From the NCBI GenBank assembly GCA_001543015.1, contig LFLC01000041.1, forward strand, positions 1 through 61,441: a DNA stretch of 61,441 bases, in the 5' to 3' direction. Position 1 is the first letter of the stretch. The number at the start of each line of letters is the position of its first letter. Below the pieces are notes generated by a model. It saw only the letters and a program-made list of their open reading frames with translations, had not been told where the DNA came from and made no database searches. The translations under genes were made by a program, and so were the position numbers. This DNA is from Nitrosopumilus sp. LS_AOA. Its GTDB lineage: Archaea > Thermoproteota > Nitrososphaeria > Nitrososphaerales > Nitrosopumilaceae. Below are positions 25,469 to 35,943 of this stretch, in pieces.

Positions 25469-28296
25469 TTTTTTAACAATTTTTTCAAATATTTTCCAGT
25501 ATAACTTCCAGGAGATTTTGAAACATCTAAAGGAGTTCCAATTGATACAATTCTACCCCCCTCATCTCCACCTTCTGGTCCAAGATCAATTAACCAATCA
25601 GAATTTTTAATCACATCCATGTTATGCTCAATTACTACTACAGTATTTCCCAAGTTTACTAGTCGATTAAGCACATCTAGTAATTTTTGTACATCTGCAA
25701 AATGTAGCCCTGTTGTAGGCTCATCTAAGATATACAAAGTCTTACCAGTACCTCGTTTTGATAATTCAGATGAGAGTTTGACTCGTTGAGCCTCCCCGCC
25801 AGATAAGGTGGTAGAGGATTGTCCGAGTTTGATGTATCCCAACCCGACATCATAAACTGTTTGCAGTTTTCTTTGAATTGATGGAATATTCTCAAAGAAA
25901 TTTAATGCCTCATAAACTGTCATATCTAAAATATCTGAAATATTTTTTCCCTTGTATAACACTGATAGTGTTTCAGAATTGTATCTCTTCCCCTTACATT
26001 CATCACACTTTACATAAACATCAGATAAAAATTGCATTTCAATTTGTTTTACACCATCACCATCACACGCAAAACACCTACCAGTAGGAACATTAAATGA
26101 AAATTGTCCTGGAGCATATCCACGTTCTTTTGATAATGCAGTGTTTGAATATAATTCTCGAATAGGTGTAAATGCACCAATGTATGTTGCAGGGTTTGAG
26201 CGAGGAGTTCTACCAATTGGTGATTGATCAATTGCAATAACTTTATCAATATTATCTAAACCAATAATTTCTTTATGATTTCCGGCTCTAATATTTAATT
26301 TAGAAAAATGATTCATCAAAGCCTTGAGCAAAATATCATTAATCAAAGTAGATTTTCCTGAACCAGATACACCAGTAATTGCTACAAAAAGGCCTAGAGG
26401 AATTTCTACATCAATGTTTTTTAGATTATTTTCAGATGCTTTTTTAATAATTAATGAGCCAGAACGGTTTCGAATTTTATCTTTTAATACAATTAGTGAA
26501 TTGTTTTTTAGGTATTCCCCAGTAACTGATTTTGTACCATTAAGAATTTTATTAATTGTTCCCTCAAAGACTACATTTCCACCATGAATTCCAGCACCAA
26601 CACCTAAATCAATTATCCAGTCTGAATTTCGTATAACTTCTTCGTCATGCTCCACTACAATGACTGTATTTCCTAGATCTCGTAGCTTATTTAGCGTTTT
26701 AATGAGTCGTGAATTATCACGTTGGTGTAATCCAATTGTTGGCTCATCAAGAACATACAAGACACCTGTAAGATTAGAGCCAATCTGAGTAGCTAGTCTA
26801 ATTCGTTGGGATTCACCTCCAGATAAAGTGGAGCTAAGCCGATTTAGTGTAAGATAATCCAATCCAACATTCATCAAAAATTCCAATCGTTCTTTGATTT
26901 CTTTTAAAACGTCTCGTGCAATGTGTTGTTCAGTTTCTGTTAATTTCAAAGTAGAAAAAAAGTCATAGCACTGATTAATTGGTAAATCACAAACAGCCAT
27001 AATTCCCAAATCATTAAGTGTTACACCAAGGGATTCTGGTTTTAGTTTTTTACCATCACAAACATTACAAGGGCTATCTCGCATAAACTGCTTTAACCAT
27101 TCACGTTTTGATTCTGATTCAGTTTCCATAAAGACACGATGTAAATTTCCCAGTACACCCTCAAACGAATTAGTATAATTCCAAGAAGAGTCACCAGACT
27201 TTGAACGATAGTTAAAATCAATTAAATCATCAGTGCCGTGTAAAATAATTTTGAGATGTTTTTGTTTTATTTGGTTAATTGGAGTCATTAAATCAAAACC
27301 AAACTTTTTTCCTACTGCCCTTAATGCTTGTCGTCTAAATGATGAGAATCGTCCACTCCAAGGAACAATTGCACCATCCAAAATAGATTTACTATTATCA
27401 GGGATTACCAAATCAGGATCAAATTCCATTTTAACACCCAATCCATTACATGTTTGACACATTCCAAATGGGGAATTAAATGAAAAAGTTCTAGGTTCTA
27501 GTTCACCAATAGTTAATCCACAATGAGGGCATGCATTATTTTGAGAAAAGATTCTCTCTGATTTTTCTGATGAAATCATTACATCCCCCTTTGATGCATT
27601 AATTGCAGTTTGAATTGCTTCAAAAATTCTTGAGCGTTCAGATTTGTTTGTATTTATTCTATCAACTACAATTTCGATATTATGCCATTTTTGCCTATCA
27701 AGGGGTGGAATTTCCTCATCTAGGCTCAAAATTTCACCATTTAGGCGTATTCTAGAGTATCCATCTTTTTTGATTTGCTCAAATAGTTTCTCATACGTTC
27801 CTTTTTTTCTCTGAATAAGGGGAGATAAGATTAGAATTTTCTTGCCCGAAAAATCTTGTAGTATAGAATCACAAATTCGCTCAATTGACTGAGTTGATAT
27901 TTTTCTATGACAATTTGTACAATGAGGAATTCCAATACGGGCATATAGTAATCGCATGTAATCATAGATTTCAGTAGTAGTTCCCACAGTAGAGCGTGGA
28001 TTTTTACTAGTAGTTTTTTGCTGGATTGCAATTGCAGGGGATAAACCATCAATAGAATCAACGTCTGGTTTATCCATCATTTCTAAAAATTGACGGGCAT
28101 ATGCAGATAATGATTCCACATATCGTCTTTGGCCTTCAGCATAGATGGTATCAAAAGCTAATGTAGATTTTCCAGAACCAGACAATCCACTAATTACTAC
28201 TAGTTTATTTTTTGGAATATCTACATCAATATTTTTTAAATTATGATGACGTGCACCACGAATTTTTAATTTATTTTCTACCATCTCTGAATTCAA
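25465..28296 (-). CDS. uvrA: Excinuclease ABC subunit A (UvrA)
   Basis: This 943-residue ABC ATPase of the UvrA family has two Walker A motifs ([12 protein letters not shown] near 40, [10 protein letters not shown] near 640), ABC signatures (LSGGESQR and LSGGEAQR) and zinc-finger CxxC pairs. Known role: damage recognition and UvrB loading. Met5 (MVENKL, 28284) is a likely alternative start. It overlaps uvrB by about 26 nt and uvrC by 4 nt in a uvrB-uvrA-uvrC operon. Confidence 0.96.
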   Translation of the reverse strand: MNSEMVENKLKIRGARHHNLKNIDVDIPKNKLVVISGLSGSGKSTLAFDTIYAEGQRRYVESLSAYARQFLEMMDKPDVDSIDGLSPAIAIQQKTTSKNPRSTVGTTTEIYDYMRLLYARIGIPHCTNCHRKISTQSIERICDSILQDFSGKKILILSPLIQRKKGTYEKLFEQIKKDGYSRIRLNGEILSLDEEIPPLDRQKWHNIEIVVDRINTNKSERSRIFEAIQTAINASKGDVMISSEKSERIFSQNNACPHCGLTIGELEPRTFSFNSPFGMCQTCNGLGVKMEFDPDLVIPDNSKSILDGAIVPWSGRFSSFRRQALRAVGKKFGFDLMTPINQIKQKHLKIILHGTDDLIDFNYRSKSGDSSWNYTNSFEGVLGNLHRVFMETESESKREWLKQFMRDSPCNVCDGKKLKPESLGVTLNDLGIMAVCDLPINQCYDFFSTLKLTETEQHIARDVLKEIKERLEFLMNVGLDYLTLNRLSSTLSGGESQRIRLATQIGSNLTGVLYVLDEPTIGLHQRDNSRLIKTLNKLRDLGNTVIVVEHDEEVIRNSDWIIDLGVGAGIHGGNVVFEGTINKILNGTKSVTGEYLKNNSLIVLKDKIRNRSGSLIIKKASENNLKNIDVEIPLGLFVAITGVSGSGKSTLINDILLKALMNHFSKLNIRAGNHKEIIGLDNIDKVIAIDQSPIGRTPRSNPATYIGAFTPIRELYSNTALSKERGYAPGQFSFNVPTGRCFACDGDGVKQIEMQFLSDVYVKCDECKGKRYNSETLSVLYKGKNISDILDMTVYEALNFFENIPSIQRKLQTVYDVGLGYIKLGQSSTTLSGGEAQRVKLSSELSKRGTGKTLYILDEPTTGLHFADVQKLLDVLNRLVNLGNTVVVIEHNMDVIKNSDWLIDLGPEGGDEGGRIVSIGTPLDVSKSPGSYTGKYLKKLLKK

Positions 28297-30226
28297 TCTC
28301 CTTTTCTAGTCTTTTTATTCTATCTCTGCACTCAATTGCTCGCTCAAAATCTAATTCTTCAGAAAATATTTTCATTTGTGCCTCTAAATCAATTACATCT
28401 GTTCTAAGATCATGAATTGATTTTAGTTTTGATTCATCTAGTGCTGTAACTTGTTCTGGAACTGTTTTAATTATTGATTTTGGAGTAATGTTGTGTTCTT
28501 TATTATACTGCATTTGTTTTTCTCTACGACGTTCTGTTTCATCAATTGTATGTTTCATTGATTTGGTATGATTATCAGCATACATGATTACAGTGCCATT
28601 AACATTTCTTGCAGCTCGCCCACATGTTTGAATCAAACTAGTAAAATTTCTCAAAAAACCCTCCTTATCTGCATCAAGAATTGCCACCAAAGAAACTTCA
28701 GGAATATCTAATCCCTCCCTCAACAAATTAATCCCAACTAGGACATCAAATTCACCCAGTCTCAGCTGTCGAATTATCTCAGTTCTCTGCAACCCCTCAA
28801 TCTCTGAATGCATGTATCTGACCCTAACTTGTTTTTTTGAGAGATATTCAGCCAAATCCTCAGCCATTCTTTTAGTTAATGTAGTTACTAAAACACGCTC
28901 AGAGTTATCAGCTCTTTTCTTTATTTCAGAAATTAAATTATCTAGTTGGTTTTTTGTTGGTCTAATCTCAATTTTTGGGTCAAGTAGACCAGTTGGCCTA
29001 ACTAGTTGCTCAGCGATTTTTGCTGAAACTTTTCTCTCATAATCTGCAGGAGTTGCAGAAACAAAAATCGTATTTTTGATGTATTCTTCAAATTCTTCAA
29101 ATTTTAATGGCCTATTGTCATATGCACTAGGTAGTCTGAATCCATAAGTTACTAGTTGAGTTTTTCTTGAATAGTCACCCTTGTACATTCCATGAAGTTG
29201 GGGTAGTGTAACATGTGATTCATCAATTACTAGTAAATAGTCATCACCAAAAAAGTCCATCAAACAAAATGCTTTTTCACCTTCTTTTCGTCCATCAAAA
29301 TGTCTAGAATAATTTTCAATTCCAGAACAATAACCCAGCTCCTCAATCATTTCTAAATCATATTTTGTTCTCATCTCTAATCTTTGTTTTTCAAGTTCGT
29401 TTAATTCAGGTAAACGACTTTTCAATTCATCTTTAATTGATGTGACTGCTTTTTTTCTAACATCTTTTGCAATGAGGTAATGTTTTGCAGGATAAATTTT
29501 CATTTGTGAGATTTTTTTCTTTTCTTTTAATGACACATGATCAAGTAAGGCAATTTTTTCAACCTCATCTCCAAACAAAGAGATTCGAACTATATCTTCA
29601 GAATACGCAGGAGTGATATCAATTGTATCACCTTTTACTCTAAAATTTCCAGGTGCTACTTCAGTATCGTTTCGCTCATATCGTGCATCAACTAGTTTTC
29701 GAATAATTTCTGCTCGATTAATTTCATCACCAGCATTTACAGTAATTGCCAAATCATCCCAATCTTGAGGATTACCAAGTGAGTAAATGCATGAGACAGT
29801 TGATACAATAATTGTAGGCTCACCTGAGAGCAACATTGCAGTGGCCTCTAATCGAAGTTTTTCTATTTTTTCATTAATTTGAGTATCTTTTTCAATATAG
29901 GTATCAGTTTGAGGAAGATAACTTTCAGGTTGATAGTAATCATAGTATGATACAAAATATCCAACATTGTTTTTTGGGAAAAATTGTTTTAATTCTGCAT
30001 AAAGTTGTGCTGCAAGTGTTTTATTATGAGAAATAACTAGAGTGTTCTTTCCAGTTCTTTCAATTACATTTGCAATAGAAAAAGTCTTGCCACTCCCAGT
30101 AACTCCAAGTAGGGTTTGAACTGAACCTTTCTTTACCCCCTCAACTAAGGCATCAATTGCCTGTGGTTGATCACCTGTAGGGGAATATTCAGATACTAGT
30201 TTGAATTTAGTGATTTGCTCCAACAT
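28271..30226 (-). CDS. uvrB: Excinuclease ABC subunit B (UvrB)
   Basis: This 651-residue helicase-like protein has Walker A GVTGSGKT near 42, the beta-hairpin segment YYDYYQPESYLPQTDTYIEK (about 95), DESHV (about 340), helicase motifs V and VI (GINLLREGLD, QTCGRAARN) and a C-terminal UVR motif. Known role: damage verification and recruitment of UvrC. It is the first gene of the operon. UvrABC is bacterial in origin; its presence fits acquisition by ancestral Nitrososphaerota. Confidence 0.96.
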   Translation of the reverse strand: MLEQITKFKLVSEYSPTGDQPQAIDALVEGVKKGSVQTLLGVTGSGKTFSIANVIERTGKNTLVISHNKTLAAQLYAELKQFFPKNNVGYFVSYYDYYQPESYLPQTDTYIEKDTQINEKIEKLRLEATAMLLSGEPTIIVSTVSCIYSLGNPQDWDDLAITVNAGDEINRAEIIRKLVDARYERNDTEVAPGNFRVKGDTIDITPAYSEDIVRISLFGDEVEKIALLDHVSLKEKKKISQMKIYPAKHYLIAKDVRKKAVTSIKDELKSRLPELNELEKQRLEMRTKYDLEMIEELGYCSGIENYSRHFDGRKEGEKAFCLMDFFGDDYLLVIDESHVTLPQLHGMYKGDYSRKTQLVTYGFRLPSAYDNRPLKFEEFEEYIKNTIFVSATPADYERKVSAKIAEQLVRPTGLLDPKIEIRPTKNQLDNLISEIKKRADNSERVLVTTLTKRMAEDLAEYLSKKQVRVRYMHSEIEGLQRTEIIRQLRLGEFDVLVGINLLREGLDIPEVSLVAILDADKEGFLRNFTSLIQTCGRAARNVNGTVIMYADNHTKSMKHTIDETERRREKQMQYNKEHNITPKSIIKTVPEQVTALDESKLKSIHDLRTDVIDLEAQMKIFSEELDFERAIECRDRIKRLEKEIEFRDGRK

Positions 30227-30275
30227 ACAGAATTTCTAAAAACTGAATTTAAAGCAATGGTGATGATAGAATAAA

Positions 30276-30908
30276 TCACCACTGTGGTTCATCAATCATA
30301 CTAAGACCATCAGGAGTAATTTCAAATCCCATAATTTTCAAAGTCTCTTGGGCAGTTGCTGAATTTCTTTCTAGAATTTTTTGAGCTAGAATTTTTCTTG
30401 AATCAGAATTGATGTTTTGACCAATTTTGTATTTTCCTCTAATTGATTCTGAAATTATTTTAATTACTGCAACCTCATCTAAAACTAGATCATTATCTTT
30501 TAGAGGTTCATACTTTCCTTCTGGCTGGTATTTTTTCATCAAGCTATTCAAAGCCATAGTTTTTTCTGCATCATCAGTTACAAAAGATGCATTTCCTTTA
30601 ATCACTACGCTAATGTATAGAGTGTCTGCTTGTGATGCATCAGTCGGATGTGAAAAGTATGATGGTAAAAATTCCAACTCCCTGTCAACTTCAAAACCTA
30701 CTTTGGAATTATTTGAAATATTATCTAGTTTTTCACCTTTAGGATACGAGTGCATATAGATTATATTATTTACAAAAGCAAAATTCATAGGAATGATTTG
30801 AGGGAATCCATCATCATCAATACTTGCAATTCGTCCAACATGTTCTTTTTCTAGAAATTCTCTAATTTTTTCATTTGACTTTATTTCTAGTCGTCCTAAT
30901 AATTTCAA
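30276..30908 (-). CDS. PPOX-type (pyridoxamine 5'-phosphate oxidase-like) flavin-binding protein
   Basis: This 210-residue protein has a split beta-barrel start (LEKEHVGRIASIDDDGFPQIIPMNFAFVNNIIYMHSYP, about 19-60) typical of FMN-, F420- or heme-binding PPOX proteins. The substrate is unknown. The C-terminal 60 residues (ESIRGKYKIGQN... PDGLSMIDEPQW) are an extension common in this subgroup. It is upstream of uvrB on the same strand with a 49-nt gap, so co-transcription is possible. Confidence 0.78.
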   Translation of the reverse strand: MKLLGRLEIKSNEKIREFLEKEHVGRIASIDDDGFPQIIPMNFAFVNNIIYMHSYPKGEKLDNISNNSKVGFEVDRELEFLPSYFSHPTDASQADTLYISVVIKGNASFVTDDAEKTMALNSLMKKYQPEGKYEPLKDNDLVLDEVAVIKIISESIRGKYKIGQNINSDSRKILAQKILERNSATAQETLKIMGFEITPDGLSMIDEPQW

Positions 30909-30969
30909 ATCAGTAGGGAGGAGGATAAATGATCTAATAAACTAAATGTAACAGAGTTTGAAAATAATT

Positions 30970-31188
30970 ATGAGAGATCCATACCTTGATGAATTAAAAA
31001 ATGATTTTGAAGGATATTCAAAACAAATAAAAAAATTACAAAAAAAACTCTTAAAGACAGACTCTGCAGATGCACAATCAAAAATCATCAAACAAATTGA
31101 TTCAATAGCAAACAAGATGGAAAATAATCAGAGACAGTCAGTTAAAGTAACAAAATCAAGAATCAAGGAAAGAAAATCAAAGAAATAG
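30970..31188 (+). CDS. Small charged helical protein
   Basis: A 72-residue Lys/Gln-rich protein (MRDPYLDELKNDFEGYSKQIKKLQKK...) predicted to be a coiled coil. An upstream TTG at 30958 would add four residues, but ATG at 30970 gives a natural N-terminus. No function is recognised. Confidence 0.6.
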   Translation: MRDPYLDELKNDFEGYSKQIKKLQKKLLKTDSADAQSKIIKQIDSIANKMENNQRQSVKVTKSRIKERKSKK

Positions 31189-31189
31189 G

Positions 31190-31282
31190 TTAATCTTCTT
31201 CATCTAGTTCTTTGGCCATTGCTTTGATTTCTAATATTCTGCATGCAAGATCTGAGCATTCATTTTTTGATTCAGCACTCAT
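31190..31282 (-). CDS. Possible 30-residue acidic mini-protein
   Basis: An ATG-initiated frame of 30 codons reads MSAESKNECSDLACRILEIK..., ending AKELDEED, with two Cys. It fills the gap between two other small genes, is convergent with 30970-31188, and has an amphipathic helical pattern. It is too short to prove from one sequence. Confidence 0.4.
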   Translation of the reverse strand: MSAESKNECSDLACRILEIKAMAKELDEED

Positions 31283-31357
31283 AGTGAATAATGACAAAAT
31301 TAATCAAAAACCAATTACATTCTAAAATTTGACTTTATTCATCCAAACTTTTCATAA

Positions 31358-31843
31358 ATGAAAATGCTAAATTTAGCATTAATTCCATCCATATTCATGG
31401 ATGATAGAGATGAAGAGTATGAAGATGCCATGAAACAGACCTTGGATGTACTAGAAAAATGGGGTTCTGAATCAAGATTCATCTGGTTTCGAGAATTACA
31501 TAAAATTACGGATATCAATAAGGGATTATTACGAAATATTCTCAATGAGTTAAAAAAATCAAAAGAAGTCAAAGAGCTGCATGGGACAAACAATAGAATA
31601 TTTTTTTGTCTCAAAAGATATTACATAAAATGCAGAGATATTGAATACAGGTTCAAAGGCAAAGTAATAATGCTTAGAGATGGAAGTAAAACAAAAATTA
31701 TTCAAGGAGAAACAAAAGGAAAAGAGCGTTCAAGAAAAAGATTAGAAAAACAAAGAAAGAAACGCAAGGCAAAATTATCTACAAAAATTAAAGCAAAAAC
31801 CAAAACCAAAACCAAAACCAAAACCAAAACCAGTAGACATTAA
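31358..31843 (+). CDS. Winged-helix-like protein with Lys-Thr repeat tail
   Basis: A 161-residue protein. Residues about 18-85 look like a winged helix (DAMKQTLDVLEKWG, LHKITDINKGLLRNILNELKKSKEVKEL). The C-terminal 50 residues are very basic and end in KTKTKTKTKTSRH, encoded by a 6-bp AAAACC tandem repeat. Such tails bind nucleic acid non-specifically. The specific role is unknown. Confidence 0.6.
   Translation: MKMLNLALIPSIFMDDRDEEYEDAMKQTLDVLEKWGSESRFIWFRELHKITDINKGLLRNILNELKKSKEVKELHGTNNRIFFCLKRYYIKCRDIEYRFKGKVIMLRDGSKTKIIQGETKGKERSRKRLEKQRKKRKAKLSTKIKAKTKTKTKTKTKTSRH
31793..31830 (+). repeat. AAAACC hexanucleotide tandem repeat
   Basis: About six units of AAAACC encode the Lys-Thr tail of the protein at 31358-31843. 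Unit loss or gain keeps the frame. Confidence 0.85.
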
Positions 31844-31847
31844 ATTA

Positions 31848-32090
31848 TTAAGAATTATCAGTCAATCTTCGGGCATAGTTTGCTTCAGCACGTTTGAGTT
31901 TTGATGATTCTGCAACATCTTCAGTCATATCATACAGTTGGTGAAGTTCAAGATTAGATGTTAGTTCATCTTCTTTTTCATCTTCTAAATCAAGTTCTAA
32001 ATTTGCCAAAATTTCCACATTCTCTTCTAAAATATCAAGACATTTTTTTACAGATTCCGGAAGATCATCATCCATAAAAAAAATAGACAA
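31848..32090 (-). CDS. Small acidic hypothetical protein
   Basis: An 80-residue acidic helical protein (…DDDLPESVKKCLDILEENVEILANLELDLEDEKEDE…). Met6 (MDDDLPES) is a plausible alternative start. It resembles no family recognised by eye. It is convergent with 31358-31843 with a gap of 4 nt. Confidence 0.6.
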   Translation of the reverse strand: MSIFFMDDDLPESVKKCLDILEENVEILANLELDLEDEKEDELTSNLELHQLYDMTEDVAESSKLKRAEANYARRLTDNS

Positions 32091-32120
32091 CAGTTACGTA
32101 AATGATTTACTATTTTAGAA

Positions 32121-33230
32121 TTAATTATTTTCTTTTTCTGCTATTTCTCTGAGTTTTGGCATTACATGAGTTGCAAATTTATCAATAGAGCCAAAGTAGT
32201 TCTTACCCCAGAATCTAATCACAAAATGGTTAACACCAGCTTTCATGAATTCCTCAAATACCGGAATTATATCTTCAGGAGTACCAAGTGCAATTGAAGA
32301 ACGAGCAACATCATCAGGCATCTGAGTTGCAGCCTCTCTCATCTTTACAATCCAAGATTGATCTGACATTGAATATTCTGTAAAGTATTTGACAAAATCA
32401 AATCCTTCAATTTCTTTTAATTTGTGAACTCTCAAGATTTCAGGTTTAAACAAACTAACTTTTACTGCTTCTTTCATTTTTGCCCAAGATTGTTCTGCAT
32501 CTTCACTAAAGTAAACATCAATATCAAGTGCAAATTGGAAGTTATCTTTTTCTTCTTGTGTTCTATTATTTTCATTCATTGATTTTTCAATTTGTGCTTT
32601 ATGATCTGCAAAGAGTACTGGAGTGTAACCTATTGGTAACCAACCATCACCTAATTTTCCAGTCATTGCAAGTGTTCTTTTTCCACCTGCTGCCATGTAT
32701 GTTGGTGGACGTGGTTTTCTAATTGGTGGTGCTTGGAGACATGCACCTTCTAGTTTGTAATATTTACCATCAAAACTAACTGTGTTATCAGGAGTTGATT
32801 CGTATAATTTATGAATAACTTGAATTTGTTCTTCCCATTTTGAAACTGGTTTTTCAAATGGAATACAGAATTCTTTTAGATTTTGTGCCTCACCTGCACC
32901 AATTCCCAAAATTGCTCTACCTTTAGAAATTCTATCAAGGGAAATTGCAGCTAGTGCAATATTTGATGGATGTCTTCTAATTGCATCAGTGACACAAGTA
33001 CCAACTTCAACATTCTGTGTGACTGCAGCAATTGCAGATAACATAACCCAGGGGTCAAGAACTATTGCATTTTTCCATTGTGGGACATTAGTGTGGTCCA
33101 TGTAAAAAATAGAATCATAACCTGTTTTATCAGCCAAAATACATGCAGTTAAAATTTGATCTTCAGTATATCCAGCTCTTGCAACATTTAGTCCATTTTG
33201 AATACCGAATTTGAGTTTCTTTTCTTCCAA
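32121..33230 (-). CDS. LLM-class (F420-dependent-type) oxidoreductase
   Basis: This 369-residue protein resembles the luciferase-like monooxygenase / methylene-tetrahydromethanopterin reductase family. It has the N-terminal strand LKFGIQNGLN, the FYMDHTNVPQW segment, VEVGTCVTDAIRRHPSNIALAAISLDRISKGRAILGIGAGE, and a C-terminal VNHFVIRFWGKN. Known for the family: TIM-barrel enzymes using F420 or FMN. The substrate cannot be predicted. It is upstream of nothing obvious and follows the semialdehyde reductase gene by about 100 bp on the same strand. Confidence 0.85.
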   Translation of the reverse strand: MEEKKLKFGIQNGLNVARAGYTEDQILTACILADKTGYDSIFYMDHTNVPQWKNAIVLDPWVMLSAIAAVTQNVEVGTCVTDAIRRHPSNIALAAISLDRISKGRAILGIGAGEAQNLKEFCIPFEKPVSKWEEQIQVIHKLYESTPDNTVSFDGKYYKLEGACLQAPPIRKPRPPTYMAAGGKRTLAMTGKLGDGWLPIGYTPVLFADHKAQIEKSMNENNRTQEEKDNFQFALDIDVYFSEDAEQSWAKMKEAVKVSLFKPEILRVHKLKEIEGFDFVKYFTEYSMSDQSWIVKMREAATQMPDDVARSSIALGTPEDIIPVFEEFMKAGVNHFVIRFWGKNYFGSIDKFATHVMPKLREIAEKENN

Positions 33231-33330
33231 TTACATTAAGTCAAAATCATTAGCATAAAAGGTTTAGTCAAGCTGCCAATTTCGCAGTTTATCAATAAAA
33301 TAGAAAAAAAGTAAAAAATTATTGAATTTT

Positions 33331-34275
33331 TTACAAATTACCTGTTTGGATATCTTCAAGACATTTTACAACATCATCTTTTGATATTGGTATTGGATTC
33401 GGATCCAAATGTCCTTTATCAGTCATTACAACATCAGCAGCTTCTGAAACATCAGCTTTGAGTTCTAATTTATCAAATCCTAGTTTCTCCATTGCTTCTT
33501 TGAATTGATCATAGAAGATTGATTTGTTATGCTTGTGTGCAACTGTAGTACAAGATGATAAAGAGTATCCATGAGGTACGCCTTCATTTGAGAATACATA
33601 GGACAAAGCATGTCCAAGTGTAGTTGAGCAATTTCCAAACCCCATTCCAGATAACATTGAACCATATGGATAGTTCTCTGGTTTGTCATTCATAATTGCA
33701 TCATGAAGAATCTCAAATGCTTGTTTACATAGAGTTCTAGTCAAGTCATTACCAAGTTTGCTATCATAGCCCTCAGTAGCTTGTGCACATGCATCACAGA
33801 CAGAATTTTTTAAAACTTGTTCGGGAGTGCCGTTCATAAAATATGAATCAACTACAGCCATATCAGCTAAAAATCTGTCATCGTGTAACAATTTCTTTTT
33901 ACCATCAAATTTTAGAACACAATAAGTAGTCATTTCAGCTCCAGTTCCAAATGTTGTAGGAATTAAGATCTTTCCTTTTTTCATCTCAGGTGCAGCATAT
34001 TTTACTACATCCATTGAACTTCCACCACCTAGTCCAATTAGAACAGATGGGTCTTTGTCTTTGAATTGTGAAATTACTTTATTGACATCATCAATTGATG
34101 GTTCAGGTTTTACTTGGTCATACAACATATAATCCTGAATTCCCATTTTTGCTAACCATTTGTCCGATAGTGCTGGAGGAACGGTTGTGACAACTAGGGC
34201 ATTTTTTGGATATTCTGTTTCGCCAAGTGCATTTTCTCCAAAGTTGATTACTTTAGGAATGCGTATTGATTGCAT
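33331..34275 (-). CDS. Iron-alcohol-dehydrogenase-family semialdehyde reductase
   Basis: This 314-residue protein has the family's NAD(P)-binding GGGSSMDVVKYAA and TFGTGAEMT segments and candidate metal ligands Asp (SVCDACAQ), His (LGHALSY) and His (VPHGYSL). It resembles the Nitrosopumilus maritimus enzyme described as malonic (and succinic) semialdehyde reductase in the 3-hydroxypropionate/4-hydroxybutyrate carbon-fixation cycle. Where most members have DxxxH, this one has DACAQ, so the second His is Gln. It is shorter than the usual 380 residues of the family. The exact substrate is inferred from phylum knowledge. Confidence 0.75.
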   Translation of the reverse strand: MQSIRIPKVINFGENALGETEYPKNALVVTTVPPALSDKWLAKMGIQDYMLYDQVKPEPSIDDVNKVISQFKDKDPSVLIGLGGGSSMDVVKYAAPEMKKGKILIPTTFGTGAEMTTYCVLKFDGKKKLLHDDRFLADMAVVDSYFMNGTPEQVLKNSVCDACAQATEGYDSKLGNDLTRTLCKQAFEILHDAIMNDKPENYPYGSMLSGMGFGNCSTTLGHALSYVFSNEGVPHGYSLSSCTTVAHKHNKSIFYDQFKEAMEKLGFDKLELKADVSEAADVVMTDKGHLDPNPIPISKDDVVKCLEDIQTGNL

Positions 34276-34428
34276 ATTTCAAGGCAGTCATTGATTATTA
34301 TTAAATCATGCAATTGGCATCATACAAAATAAAGTCTAAAATGAAAAATTATGTCAAAATGAAGGTTATGTGATTTTAAAAATTACGTTTACCCAGATTA
34401 TTATATTATACTTCATAGAGAATCAAAT

Positions 34429-35700
34429 ATGATAATACAAAATTTTGAGGACTTGGCAACATCTGACAAAAAAAAGGAATGCCTAGAAATTTTGGAGGCA
34501 GGTCTACAAGCTGCTGACCCAAAAAATATTATCTCAAAGTATGTCACATCTAAAGAAATCAAATTTGGTTCCAAAATATTCAATATTGAAAATTATTCTA
34601 GCATCTACACAGTAGCTTTTGGCAAAGCAGCAGATTCTATGACTAGGGCCCTTAATGTAATAATTCCAATTAAGAGTGGGATAATTGTAATCCCTAAAGG
34701 GACTAAAGCCAAGATAAAGGGGAAAAAATTTCAAATCTTCAACCCCAGACATCCAAAACCTGATCAAACCAGTGTAAAGGCTGCAAAAGAAGTAATGAAG
34801 TATGTTCAAAATAAAAAGAGTGGAGAATTAATTATTTTTCTAGTATCAGGTGGTGGCTCTTCACTTTTAGCAATGCCTGATGACATTACACTTGAGGATA
34901 AAATTCATGTCACAAATTTATTATTAAAATCAGGAGTTACAATTCAAGAAGTTAATTGTGTTAGAAAGCATCTCTCAAAAATCAAAGGTGGGAAGCTAGT
35001 TGAGGATATGAAATGCGATGGCATTAGTCTTGTAATGTCTGATGTTGAGGGTGATGACTTGTCATCTATTGCATCAGGAACTACATACATGGATGATACA
35101 ACATATGCTGATGCATTAGAGGTTTTAAAAAAATACAAACTAAGATGGAGAATGCCTAGTGAAGTGTTACAAGTTTTAGAAAACGGATTAGAAAATGAAA
35201 AGCCTTTAAAAAAATCAAAGATTCCAAATCACATCATTGCAAATAATAATGACTGTTTAAAAATAATGCAAAAAACTGCTGAAAAAAAAGGTTACAAGGT
35301 AATTAAAATTCAATTATTTGGAGATATCAAAGAGGCCGTAACTAAAATTCTTGAAAATATTTCAGAGAGTCAAAAAACATGTCTAATTTTTGGTGGAGAA
35401 ACTACAGTCAAAGTTCTCGGAAAGGGAATGGGTGGACGAAACCAGGAAATTGTTTTAAGAATTTTGAAAAATACTCAAAAATTTAAAAAAATCACCATAG
35501 CATCAATGGGGACTGATGGGATTGATGGAAATTCAGTTTTTGCAGGTGCAATAACTGAGAATATTAGAATAGATTTGAGCACCATGAAAGAATTTCTTAA
35601 AAACAATGATTCAGGACGATTTTTTCAAAAACAAAAAGGCAACATTGTGACTAATTTTACCCACACAAATCTTATGGACATAGGCGTAGTTTTACGATAA
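34429..35700 (+). CDS. Glycerate 2-kinase (MOFRL/GckA family)
   Basis: This 423-residue protein has the N-terminal glycerate kinase domain (VSGGGSSLLAMPD near 145) and the C-terminal MOFRL-type segment (FGGETTVKVLGKGMGGRNQE near 325, TDGIDGNS near 365). Known reaction: phosphorylation of D-glycerate by ATP to 2-phosphoglycerate. It is divergent from the semialdehyde reductase gene, with a 153-bp gap. Confidence 0.9.
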   Translation: MIIQNFEDLATSDKKKECLEILEAGLQAADPKNIISKYVTSKEIKFGSKIFNIENYSSIYTVAFGKAADSMTRALNVIIPIKSGIIVIPKGTKAKIKGKKFQIFNPRHPKPDQTSVKAAKEVMKYVQNKKSGELIIFLVSGGGSSLLAMPDDITLEDKIHVTNLLLKSGVTIQEVNCVRKHLSKIKGGKLVEDMKCDGISLVMSDVEGDDLSSIASGTTYMDDTTYADALEVLKKYKLRWRMPSEVLQVLENGLENEKPLKKSKIPNHIIANNNDCLKIMQKTAEKKGYKVIKIQLFGDIKEAVTKILENISESQKTCLIFGGETTVKVLGKGMGGRNQEIVLRILKNTQKFKKITIASMGTDGIDGNSVFAGAITENIRIDLSTMKEFLKNNDSGRFFQKQKGNIVTNFTHTNLMDIGVVLR

Positions 35701-35712
35701 ACTAGTATTTTC

Positions 35713-35799
35713 CTAATAATCAGTTCCACATGTAGAGCATTTGTTATTTCCATCAGAATAGGTACTGTTCTTACAAGTATAACACCAATTTTGTGACAT
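35713..35799 (-). CDS. 28-residue zinc-ribbon mini-protein
   Basis: An ATG-initiated frame, MSQNWCYTCKNSTYSDG..., ends CSTCGTDY. Two CxxC knuckles (WCYTC and KCSTC) are spaced as in a zinc ribbon, a pattern unlikely by chance in AT-rich non-coding DNA. The function is unknown. It is convergent with the glycerate kinase gene. Confidence 0.65.
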   Translation of the reverse strand: MSQNWCYTCKNSTYSDGNNKCSTCGTDY

Positions 35800-35943
35800 G
35801 TATTGTACAGCACTAACAGCTATATTGTTTCATGTATGTTTTTTCTGAGAACACAAATCAGAAAAATAAAATTTTCTTAATAATATAATCGGTATTATCA
35901 ACATTCAATAATATAATACAGTATGAAATAATGATAATCATAA

